Notes under the pieces: generated by a model | Told to the model about the DNA's origin: nothing | The model's database searches: none | Seen by the model: only the letters and a program-made list of their open reading frames with translations | Translations under genes and position numbers: made by a program | In this document: positions 9,846 to 18,412 of the stretch, one piece after another | Numbering within the stretch: the stretch's first letter is position 1 | Layout: the number at the start of each line of letters is the position of its first letter | Origin: Zygnema cylindricum | Taxonomy: Eukaryota > Streptophyta > Zygnematophyceae > Zygnematales > Zygnemataceae | DNA: 33,576 nt | Assembly: GCA_037447655.1 (NCBI GenBank) | Contig: JBBHKE010002175.1 | Coordinates: 1-33,576, forward strand | Direction of reading: 5' to 3'

Positions 9846-10083
9846 GTTGTCAAAAATTGTACATTTGAAGTACAGTTTTGTACAAGCTACGTACCTTTAA
9901 GTTCAAATTAGACGGTCAATCTGTCGAACAACTTTGACTGGCGGAATATTGTAACGGCGGTTAAAAAACTGTCGCGCTTGCGAACGTCGACCGTCATAAA
10001 AAAAAACAATTCACACGGCCGGCGCAGGTTTATTGTAACAAAACTGCAGCAGCCACATATAAATAAAATGGCTGCGCGCAAGT
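9846..10083 (+). repeat. Inverted repeat arm A
   Basis: This segment, together with 9600-9642, is the reverse complement of 12885-13170. Landmarks are GACGGTCAATCTGTCGAAC near 9911, GTCGCGCTTGCGAACGTCGA near 9970, and TGTGAATTG/CGGCCGGCGC near 10010-10025. A few substitutions separate the arms. Open frames across it occur on both strands and are not convincing genes. Confidence 0.8.
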
Positions 10084-10340
10084 AGTTTACATTGACATTT
10101 GACTTGGACGCTGACACAAATTAAAGGACGACGTACAACATGTATGAACTCGCTCGAAACAAAATAAACTTAGTACAAAATAAAAAAGCGTACCCGCTTT
10201 TAAATATCGATGAAACTAAAATGACGCGTCGTCACGCGCGACCAAATGAAGTCACACTATTTACGAACCAACACCTCCACAGAACGTACTTCACGCGTTC
10301 AGCGTCCCAGTTCGCAAGTAGATTTCATTTTTGCGACTAA
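10084..10340. other. Short unassigned spacer
   Basis: No homology recognised. A 66-codon frame starts at 10140 but has no known motif. Confidence 0.3.
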
Positions 10341-11066
10341 GGGTGCGTCTCCATGTACTTGTAACTTAGAGAAATTACTTTGTTTTTTAGCGCAGATCCG
10401 GCGGACCCGGATTTCAAGTGTCCCTATGTGTAAAAACGGAATTAAAACTTAAAGGTGTGACGATTGTATACGCTGACATGCCCGTGACGGCTGCCAGCGT
10501 CTGCAATCTGTGATTTCCCAAATTGTTCGTGACGTCGCATAATTGTACGGTGAGAGGCGGCGAGTGCGAGTTGATGTGGTGCCCTTAGAGATTTCTCACG
10601 TTTTCGTGAAATGGCATCGGAATCTTCAGATCCCTTGAAATGGAAAAAATCCGTATTCAACGAAACGTGACAAAACGAAACAAATTCTGTACTTTGATGA
10701 ACGCAAACGCACAAAGCTCACCGAATTGTGTATTTTTCGTCGTCACTTAAATTGATTTGATTTTGTTTATAAAAAATTCTACACGTGTGAATACGTGTTT
10801 TTATTTGTTTACCAAAAATACTTTGTTTTAAAAAACATCGCGCATGTTTTTTAAAGAAAAGTTTGAATATGACGTTTTTTGGCGTGGCCGTGGGTCGAAA
10901 AGCACAAGACGACAACATGTAGTACATTTTAAATTCGATGATGACGTAAAATGTACTTCTCATTTTTTCTATTTTTTTGTACGGTTGACACTTACGCGGT
11001 ACGACGCTAAGTTTTAGAGGAAAAAGACAGAAAAAAACCATTACTTAGGCACATGGAGACGCACCC
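10341..11066 (+). mobile_element. Harbinger-like non-autonomous element, 726 bp, TAA target
   Basis: The ends are perfect 16-bp inverted repeats: GGGTGCGTCTCCATGT at 10341-10356 and its complement at 11051-11066. TAA flanks both sides (10338-10340 and 11067-11069). A 3-bp TWA target with GGG...CCC ends fits PIF/Harbinger (Tourist-like) elements. The left third shares subterminal sequence, including GTTTTTTAGCGCAGATC and GATTGTATACGCTGACA, with the minus-oriented element at 13912-14692. No transposase frame is recognised. Confidence 0.8.
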
Positions 11067-11088
11067 TAAGTCAAATGTGTGTGAACTA

Positions 11089-11595
11089 CACCACGAATCG
11101 TTATTAGTGTCAGAGTTTAAATAGTGTTGAAGAAAATTTACCGTAATTGATGCTAATTAACAATTTGATTTTTTTCAAAAAAAAGGTGTATTCTCATTTC
11201 GGCGTTTATGCTAATTTGGGAAATGCAAAAATGGAATAATTGATGTACAATTATATACATTAATATATGTATCCGTATAAAATATTAAAAATTGTACTTG
11301 GTTTTTGGCAATGAGGTTGAATCCCATTGTTTTAGCGCACGTTCGTATGTATGCGCGTATGATTTAAAATTTTATTATTTTAATTTCAATTGAAAAGTTA
11401 CATTTATGTACCTTTTGACATCGACCGTACACCATACTAATTAGATATTAATGTACTTTCGGGCTTTACGCTATTTTGTACGATATCTCAATTAACGTCA
11501 AGGAAAAATTAAAATCATGTATCCTATTTGAGGAAAAAAATCAAAATTTTAAGAACCCAAATTAGAGTTATTGACACTAATAACGATTCGCGGTG
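11089..11595. mobile_element. CACC-family MITE, 507 bp, TA target
   Basis: The left end CACCACGAATCGTTATTAGT and right end ACTAATAACGATTCGCGGTG are near-perfect inverted repeats. TA flanks both ends (11087-11088 and 11596-11597). The interior is AT-rich, non-coding and different from the short members, so it is a longer subfamily. An almost identical copy lies at 12376-12882. Confidence 0.8.
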
Positions 11596-11597
11596 TA

Positions 11598-12138
11598 GCA
11601 GACGTGTACGAAGCTTGTGACGGCTGTAGACGTGTATAAAACTTGTGACGGTTGCATACGTCTATAAATGTGCGAGATTTTTGGGGCGTCTACAATTTAT
11701 CACGTCGAACCGCATTTTGTCTCGTTGTTGTGACTTCGAACCAGAGTTCAAAAGTAGGCGTTTCTATTATAGACCTTCTGTAGGCGCCTTTATCGTAGGT
11801 TATGTTATGGGTTTTTCATGTGATCTTCTTAAATCGCTACTTTGATCAGCGACCGTCCGATCGTCCAAATCTGACGATAGTTCAATCGTAAGTTGTGTTA
11901 TGGGCTTTTCATGTGATCTTCTTAGATCGCTACTTTTATCAGCGACCGTCCGATCGTCCAAATCTGACAGTTTAAATAAAAAATACCTCAAAAATATTTT
12001 TTTGTCCGATTTTTTTTCAAAATTTAGACATGACGTTTAATTCTCTATCGATCGATGTGCAACTCAACCCTGTTACTATTTTTTTTCATTTTGCGACCAA
12101 TACAATATGGGTCTTAAGGTCATATTGTATGTTTTGCG
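11598..12138. other. Spacer with subterminal motifs and a 93-bp tandem repeat
   Basis: Positions 11600-11720 carry GTGACGGCTGTAGACGTGT and GTGACGGTTGCATACGTCT, the Harbinger-like motif cluster. The rest has the tandem repeat listed separately and no coding signal. Confidence 0.4.
11793..11970. repeat. Tandem 93-bp repeat, nearly two copies
   Basis: Units 11793-11885 and 11886-11970 share TTTTCATGTGATCTTCTTA and AGCGACCGTCCGATCGTCCA. A small number of substitutions separate them. Frames through this block encode the same repeated peptide, which reflects the DNA repeat rather than a protein. Confidence 0.85.
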
Positions 12139-12884
12139 TAAAGAAAAGTTTGAATATGACGTTTTTTGGCGTGGCCGTGGGTCGAAAAGCACAAGACGAC
12201 AACATGTAGTACATTTTAAATTCGATGATGACGTAAAATGTACTTCTCATTTTTTCTATTTTTTTGTACGGTTGACACTTACGCGGTACGACGCTAAGTT
12301 TTAGAGGAAAAAGACAGAAAAAAACCATTACTTAGGCACATGGAGACGCACCCTAAGTCAAATGTGTGTGAACTACACCACGAATCGTTATTAGTGTCAG
12401 AGTTTAAATAGTGTTGAAGAAAATTTACCGTAATTGATGCTAATTAACAATTTGATTTTTTTCAAAAAAAAGGTGTATTCTCATTTCGGCGTTTATGCTA
12501 ATTTGGGAAATGCAAAAATGGAATAATTGATGTACAATTATATACATTAATATATGTATCCGTATAAAATATTAAAAATTGTACTTGGTTTTTGGCAATG
12601 AGGTTGAATCCCATTGTTTTAGCGCACGTTCGTATGTATGCGCGTATGATTTAAAATTTTATTATTTTAATTTCAATTGAAAAGTTACATTTATGTACCT
12701 TTTGACATCGACCGTACACCATACTAATTAGATATTAATGTACTTTCGGGCTTTACGCTATTTTGTACGATATCTCAATTAACGTCAAGGAAAAAATAAA
12801 ATCATGTATCCTATTTGAGGAAAAAAAACAAAATTTTAAGAACCCAAATTAGAGCTATTGACACTAATGACATTTCGCGGTGTA
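12139..12884 (+). repeat. 746-bp direct duplication of 10852-11597
   Basis: The segment matches 10852-11597 at a constant offset of 1287, with only a few differences (for example in the A-runs near 12793 and 12829 and in the last 20 bp). It contains the right 215 bp of the Harbinger-like element (12139-12353), its TAA flank and a complete CACC-family MITE (12376-12882). The left boundary lies inside the Harbinger-like element. The right boundary coincides with the TA following the MITE end. Confidence 0.9.
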
Positions 12885-13170
12885 CCTGCGCACAGCCATT
12901 TTATTTATATGTGGCTGCCGCAGTTTTGTTACGGTAAACCTGCGCCGACCGTGTGAATTTTTTTTTTTTATGACGGTCGACGTTCGCAAGCGCGACAGTT
13001 TTTTAACCGCCGTTACAATATTTCGCCAGTTAAAGTTGTTCGACGGATTGACCGTCAAATCTAAAATCAAAGGTACATAGCTTGTACGAAACTATACTTC
13101 AAATGTACAATTTCTGACAACTACCTGCGCGAAACATAAATCGTCTCTGCGATTACCAATTTCCATTAGG
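12885..13170 (-). repeat. Inverted repeat arm B (empty site for the 9645 MITE)
   Basis: Reverse complement of 9846-10083 plus 9600-9642, uninterrupted by the MITE found in arm A. The junction is TA at 13122-13123, within GACAACTACCTGCGCG. At its outer edge a different MITE end abuts (GGTG, then TA at 12883-12884). Confidence 0.8.
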
Positions 13171-13911
13171 TTTTATACGCAAAGTCCTTTCTGCGAAGGT
13201 CAATGGATGGCTAAAGGAGCGTCATAGGATTTATCCTTCGGCAAAGATTTTTCGTCAGTTTCGGTGGATTTGCATCCACACTGTCTGAAGGCACATGGCC
13301 TTTGCCAATTATTAAGTTGTCATTGCTCGTCCGCCATGGATCATATCTTTTATTTCCATGTTTACGAATCGTAGACATCTAGTTTGTGGCTAGTGTCCTC
13401 CTTTAGAACAGTTGAGGACATCAGCCAAATACCAAAAAGAGTGAGTGATTGCTTTGAAAAATCAAAATCGGACGGTTGACGTTGTCACCCAAAAGTTTAA
13501 AATCTTGACGAATCTTTAGTAAACAATTTATATAAAAAATAAAGTAAAAAAGCAATACAACCTTTGTACGAAAAGGAGCGTTTTCGGTAACAAACTTACT
13601 TTCGCCTTATGGAAGCCTCACCCTTATTGTTAGGGTAAATCATACAATTTAGATATACGCGCCTACATCTCCAATAAAATACGAATCGTAGGATTTGCCC
13701 TTAAAAGTGGATAAAACGTCAATAGTGTAACCACTATTGTAGTGTTGGTATCGCAGGCCCCATGTCGATATGCGATATGCACCTAAATTTGGAACCTGAT
13801 AATAAATATATATTGCCTTGATACATCGGAAGCGCAATATAGCGATGTTTAACATATATGTAGGCCGGTTATTAGATATGTTCTTATCAATATATATCGA
13901 AGTGACGATAA
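13171..13911. other. Unassigned non-coding stretch with CGATA-rich end
   Basis: No gene is recognised. From about 13740 to 13905 it becomes rich in CGATATGCGATATG-type and TATATATCGA words, like 1661-1835 and 21935-22055. The 68-codon frame there is a composition artefact. Confidence 0.35.
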
Positions 13912-14692
13912 GGGTGCGTCTCGATGTGCCAAGGTAAAGGTTTTTTTTTTTGTCGTTTTCCTCTAAAACTTAGCGCCGTATCTTGTAAGTTTCAACCGTA
14001 CAAAAAAGTAGAAAAAAGAAGAAGTATATTTTGCGTCATCATCGAATTTAGGATGTTCTACATGTTGTCATCTTGTGTTCTTTGACCCACGGCCACGCTG
14101 AAAAACGTCATCTTCAAAGTCTTCTTTAAAACATATGGGCAATGTGTTTTAAAACCAAGTATTTTCGGAAAATAAAGAAGAACACGCATTCGCACGTGGA
14201 TTTTTTTTTCCAAAAACTTCGAAAGAATTCAAGCGACGACTAAAAGTGCACGATCCGTTATGTTTTGTCCGATTGCGTTCAAGTACGACCAGGCAAAGTA
14301 CACAAATTGTTTAGTTTTGTTCGTTTACGTCTGGTACGGATTTTATTTCGCTAGGGGTTTTAAGATTCCGATGCCATTTCACGTCGAGGGGACACGAGAC
14401 GCAAAGGCAAAGCGTATTTTCTTCAACCGTGAAAGAGCACAGGCTGGAAGGCAGTACGTCTACAATGTCACGAAAAGTCATGCGACGTCTTACGCAATTA
14501 CAAAAAAATAACATGCGTCATCAGAGATTGTAGATATTGACAACCATCACGGGCATTGTCAGCGTATACAATCGTCAATCCCTTAAGTAACAGTTTCGTT
14601 GTTAAACATAGGGACATCTAAAATCCGAGTCAGCCTGATCTGCGCTAAAAAACAAAGTAAGTTCGCTAAGTTTCAAGTACATGGAGACGCCC
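13912..14692 (-). mobile_element. Harbinger-like non-autonomous element, 781 bp, TAA target
   Basis: The left end GGGTGCGTCTCGATGTGCC is preceded by TAA (13909-13911). The right end GTACATGGAGACGCCC is followed by TAA (14693-14695). The reverse complement of its right third aligns with the left third of 10341-11066 (shared GTTTTTTAGCGCAGATC, then GATTGTATACGCTGACA), so it is the same family in opposite orientation. No transposase frame is recognised. Confidence 0.75.
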
Positions 14693-14737
14693 TAAGTCAA
14701 TTAATTTTTCAAACCTCCCTTCCCACCCTGTGTCGCG

Positions 14738-15156
14738 CGCTCATTGATAAGGAGATTCACCATACAATATACCGTACTAAATCTTTACAAACGCTCAACT
14801 CCGACCAATTATATCGCGATAATTTTTGTTGGTCCCCGAGGGATAAATTGAGCCCTTTGACTGTAATATCGAATTTATCACGATAAATTATCGAATTTAT
14901 CACGATAAATTTTCATCCGATACACAACACGACACCGTGTATCCCTAAAAGTGTTAATAATTTTTCCATCACTTAAAACATCATTTCTCCGTATGTACAT
15001 GACTGGATTGTGGATCTAACAATTGTGATTGAAAGGAAAGATTCCCAACTTCTGGTTGGCGGTCTTAAATTGAAAATCGGACAAGTGTGTACGGAGAACA
15101 TATGTTTTAAGTGGCAAAAAATATATCAGCACTAATAGCATATCACGGTGTACTGT
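14738..15156 (-). repeat. LTR-adjacent segment F of the Gypsy element (3' side)
   Basis: This segment is repeated at 20525-20918. The two copies differ by about eleven substitutions and a 22-bp tandem duplication present only here (14868-14889 and 14890-14911). It includes the MITE at 14933-15150. It may be the downstream part of a longer LTR of about 1.38 kb or separate flanking DNA. Compared with the other copy it lacks the outermost 24 bp beginning GGTAACAGGATCTCC. Confidence 0.6.
14933..15150. mobile_element. CACC-family MITE, 218 bp, next to the 3' LTR
   Basis: It starts CACCGTGTATCC and ends ATATCACGGTG followed by TA. Inner inverted blocks are CACTTAAAACATCATTTCTC on the left and GGAGAACATATGTTTTAAGTG on the right. 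The interior matches the MITE at 156-371. The same insertion sits at the same point beside the other LTR (20695-20912), so it was there before the segment was copied. Confidence 0.7.
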
Positions 15157-15829
15157 TGTAACAGGATCTCCTACCTCTCAGAAAAATCCCATTACTACAA
15201 ACAATCCCAACCACACATTCCACACATTGGAAAATACACATCCACATTGGACAACAATCACATAAAGATAAACTTTAAATTAGAAGAAGCTTTTGTCCAC
15301 ATAACATTAGTTTGGTCTCCTGCCCTCGTGGCTCAACCCTTCTTATTAAAGTTTTTACCACTACTCTCCACTCTTAATAATTCTATCTTTTAACTACTAA
15401 AACACTATTTAGTTAGTAAGAGATTTCAATGCAAAATGTCTTTTCTCCAATTTGGTATTAATCGCTTAGGACCAAGACCAGCTGGAATTTCCACAAACTT
15501 TTCCAAAGGAAAAAGATATCTACTCTCCTTTTACACTTCACTATCTATCCATCATCGCCTTGGACTAGCCAGGCGAGAGTCAAAGCTCCGTTTGGACAGG
15601 CTTTTACCTTGGCCAATCATTGATCAGCAAGGACTCGGACTGACCAATGCAAAAGCGTGCGAAATCTCCCACTAACTACGTAGCATTTACTAACCAATCA
15701 AACACTACATTTTACTACGTAGAATTTACGTGCAAAAGTGCACGCAAATCGAAACGCGACTTCGCACGATCGTGCGTCGCGAATTTAACTTGCGAAACTG
15801 CCTACAAAACTTACAAATTTGAATTATGA

Positions 15830-15857
15830 CGTTTCGTACTAAAAATCGTACGAAACG
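15830..15857. promoter_or_regulatory. Hairpin in the LTR, 10-bp perfect stem
   Basis: CGTTTCGTAC (15830-15839) and GTACGAAACG (15848-15857) form a perfect 10-bp stem with an 8-base loop. It lies just downstream of the predicted TATA box on the element's sense strand, so it would be near the start of the transcript. A perfect palindrome, CGCACGATCGTGCG, lies at 15763-15776. Confidence 0.6.
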
Positions 15858-15889
15858 AACCATAATAGGTACCAAACCACTATTAGTAC

Positions 15890-15898
15890 TTTATATAG
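15890..15898 (-). promoter_or_regulatory. Predicted TATA box of the Gypsy LTR
   Basis: The minus strand reads CTATATAAA, about 230 bases into the LTR. It is conserved in the other LTR at 21652-21660. Called by consensus and position only. Confidence 0.55.
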
Positions 15899-16126
15899 AC
15901 GTACGCCTTAAATTCCGCGACTAATTTGACCCTTAACCCGTTTCAATGTTACCCACCTATTATTTTGACCCCTAACTGTTACCTAAATACACCTATCGCT
16001 ATATCTTTTGAAATAGGACTCTAAATTGCGCGATTCTTTCGTGGACGTCCACCAAATTTAGTACTCTATATTCATAACACCTAAATACCCCTTTACAAAC
16101 GAGTTTGATCTGTTGTTACTGTTACA

Positions 16127-16147
16127 TCATCCCCTCCTTTTTTTTAA
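16127..16147 (-). promoter_or_regulatory. Polypurine tract
   Basis: On the minus strand a run of A followed by GGAGGGGATGA immediately precedes the LTR start TGTAACAG. This is the expected plus-strand priming site of an LTR retrotransposon and fixes the LTR's upstream border. Confidence 0.75.
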
Positions 16148-16174
16148 CAGACCTCAGTTAAAACTCTTTCATTC

Positions 16175-16612
16175 TCAAGACACGACTTCTATATTATTAT
16201 CCCTCCAATACCTTTGCAAAAACTCAGAATTTTTTTCTTCTGATGTTAACTCATCTTCTGGCCTTCCTAGATATTGCACTTGCCAGAATATACTATTGCC
16301 GATCTTAATTCGTTGACCAACCTAATCTATTACCCATTTGTGAATCTCAGGTTTTGTAATTATTGAGGGATCCAATTCCAATTCTCCTTCAGTTGGTCGA
16401 AGATTTGCTGGTTTTAACTAGCTGATGTGTTTCACTGGATGAATTTTTGTTGAAGGCGGAAAGTCCAATTTGGCAGCAACTGACGATATCATCTCGATTA
16501 CAATAAATGGTCCGATGTACTTAGGAGCAAATTACCCAGTAAGATCCCCTTGTCCCTTGATCTTGCACCTGTAATGAGTTGTTGATAGTAAAACCTTGTC
16601 ACTTTTAGTTGC
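16175..16612 (-). pseudogene. Gypsy pol C-terminal remnant (integrase tail and chromodomain-like end)
   Basis: In the minus frame after the deletion junction the sequence reads GDKVLLSTTHYRCK-like residues. It then shows a GPF...I core near 16520, an AAKLDFPPSTKIHPVKHIS stretch near 16410-16460 and a tail near 16240-16300 with QVQYLGRPEDEL. The first blocks are the standard integrase C-terminal region of Ty3/Gypsy elements. The tail is reminiscent of a degraded chromodomain (usual form VKWKGYP...E.TWE), which is tentative. Several in-frame stops occur (after DLTG, after KHIS and after WVID). RNase H and the integrase zinc-binding and DDE regions are absent upstream. Confidence 0.7.
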
Positions 16613-16614
16613 TC
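16604..16614 (-). other. Internal deletion junction in pol
   Basis: Upstream residues VWGADLQRVFEQLK belong to the start of the RT-linked RNase H region; directly downstream the frame enters the integrase C-terminal block (KVLLSTTHYR). In a complete element these are separated by RNase H and most of integrase, roughly 1.5-2.5 kb. The loss therefore looks like one clean deletion. Confidence 0.7.
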
Positions 16615-17574
16615 AAAAACTCTCTGTAGATCAGCTCCCCACACAAACGTCTCCTTCTCCGAAAGTAAATCCGTCAATGGTGCGGCGATCATACTGAAGT
16701 TCTTGATATTTTTTTTGTAATAAGTGGCCAATCCCAAAAATGATCTAACTTCTGTGACATTAGTGGGTTGCTTCCAATTTTGTATTGCAGTAATTTTGGA
16801 TGGATCTGTTTTAACACCTTCCCCACGAACTATATGTCCCAAAAATATTTGTTCACTTTTAAGAAAGCTGGATTTAGACAATTTTCCATATAACTTTCTT
16901 TCCCTTAACCTTTCCAACACTTTCTTTAGATGAATAACATGTTGTTCTTTAGATTCGCTTTAAATTAAAATATCATCTATAAACACCTGAACAAACACAT
17001 CTATATAATCAGAAAATGTTTGGTTAATTAATCTTTGATAAGTAGGTGGTGTATTCGTCAAACCAAATGGCATCACTATCCATTCAAAATGACCGACTCT
17101 AGTTCTAAAAGCAGTTTTATCAAAATCTTCAGTTATAATTGGCACTTGATTAAAGCCACTACGCAGATCAATCAAAGAAAATAATTTAGCGCCTTTCAAA
17201 CGATCTATCAAATAAAAAATTAAAGGTAACGGATACTTATCCTTCACCGTAATCTTGTTCAGACTACGATAATCGACACACATCCTCAACGTTCCGTCCT
17301 TCTTTTTGAAGAAGAGAACAAGTGCTCCATACGGTGACTTACTGGGCTGAATATGTCCTTTCTCCAAAAGCTCATTGATCTGTTTCTTTAACCCTTCCTG
17401 CTCAAAGAAGCTATGTTTATAAATTCCCTTCCTGCTGAAAGAAGCTATGTTTATAAATTCCTGTGACGGAGGATTACATCCAGGTTCAAGGTTAATAACC
17501 TGCTCCACATCTCGGGAAGGTGGCCTCCTTGAGGGTAAGTCAATTGGGAAAACATCTCTAAATTCAAAAATCAA
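16613..17574 (-). pseudogene. Ty3/Gypsy reverse transcriptase, broken
   Basis: Recognisable RT blocks in order: a linker with [69 protein letters not shown] with the first catalytic Asp; [17 protein letters not shown]; and VFIDDILI, the [YF]xDD box with both Asp present. After an in-frame stop where a Tyr codon would be expected (near 16962), the thumb continues with KLSKSSFLKSEQIFLGHIV and VRSFLGLATYYKKNIKNF. The family enzyme copies element RNA into DNA in virus-like particles. Here the stop, an imperfect duplication of about 34 bp near 17395-17462 and the downstream deletion make it non-functional. Family assignment is secure. Confidence 0.92.
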
Positions 17575-17668
17575 ATCTATAAAAGCATCATCAGATGTAT
17601 TAATGTCAGTTACAAAATCAGATTTTTGTTTTTCGAAAATTTTAGTGATGTCTGATTTAGGGATGACA

Positions 17669-17962
17669 TCAAATGTTAGTGTTTTCTCCCTCCCTTTTAT
17701 CTGGAACTGCCTCAGTTACTAATAACAAGAAAGCATGATTTGTTTTATCTTTTAAGTGCTTTTTAAATTGTTTAGCAGATATCAAACCTTCCACTCCTAA
17801 TCTGGTTATGTTATTTATATGATTCCTATACAATTCTTTAGGAGATAATGTTTGCAAAACCTTCCAACCGTTTCCAAACTTCACTTTCAAGGTGTTAATT
17901 TCCCAATTGATTTGAGGATTGTGTTTAGTTAACCAAGGATTTCCCAGAATTAGTTTCTTCAC
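17669..17962 (-). pseudogene. Gypsy pol linker between protease and RT
   Basis: The minus frame contains LILGNPWLTKHNPQINWEIN, the conserved block between protease and RT in many Ty3/Gypsy elements (typically LG.PWL..HNP.IDW). It is out of frame with both the protease and the RT frames, so indels have accumulated at each side. Confidence 0.8.
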
Positions 17963-18041
17963 TTCCCAAATTCATTTTTTTACACACAACTCTCATTTTA
18001 TGACCCTGGATATCAACTTCAATTGTGTCAGTTTGTAAGTC

Positions 18042-18398
18042 TTATGTCGACTTATTACCATTTGCCACTTGATAATGCAAAGGCTTTTCCCTTATGACAG
18101 TAGAAATTTTATTTTCCTCTACAAATATATGTGAAATAAAATTATGTGTGGCACCTGAATCAACCATTACTCTCAACGGTTTTCCTTCCACTAATGACTC
18201 AAATCTAATCAAACTGTGTCTGGTGTTATCATTACGTAACTGTCCTATCAGAGGTCTGTGGTTGAGAATTTCATCAGAAGGGTTCTTTAAACTATGCAGT
18301 GTAGTGAGAATCATAATAAATTCAGCTATCCTAACTTTTCCATTCATTAATTTGCCCTCCATAGTTAACTCTTTAACTGCTATATCCAGTTGACTCAA
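18042..18398 (-). pseudogene. Gypsy aspartic protease region
   Basis: The frame contains LRVMVDSGATHNFISHIFV, the retropepsin active-site block (D-S-G-A-T) preceded by hydrophobic residues. The family protease cleaves Gag and Pol. The catalytic Asp is intact, but the frame is offset from the upstream gag and downstream linker. Confidence 0.85.
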
Positions 18399-18412
18399 TC
18401 GAGGACTTTCAA

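Larger units (their letters stand above)
15157..16126 (-). mobile_element. Ty3/Gypsy 3' LTR core, 970 bp
   Basis: It is bounded by TGTAACAG and CTGTTACA, a perfect 8-bp inverted terminal pair of the TG...CA type. It lies directly against a polypurine tract on the element's coding (minus) strand. As far as I can compare by eye it is identical to 20919-21888 throughout. Open frames in it are the same in both copies but match no protein and run against the element's sense, so I do not call genes. Confidence 0.9.

Noticed and set aside
10718-12328. A repeated peptide beginning MVFFCLFPLKLS as a duplicated small protein gene
   Set aside because: The frame is the complement of the right end of a Harbinger-like element; its recurrence simply reflects the DNA duplication at offset 1287.
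15148-15829. Identical frames of 81, 79 and 60 codons in both Gypsy LTRs
   Set aside because: They run antisense to the element and are identical because the LTRs are identical. No domain is visible.
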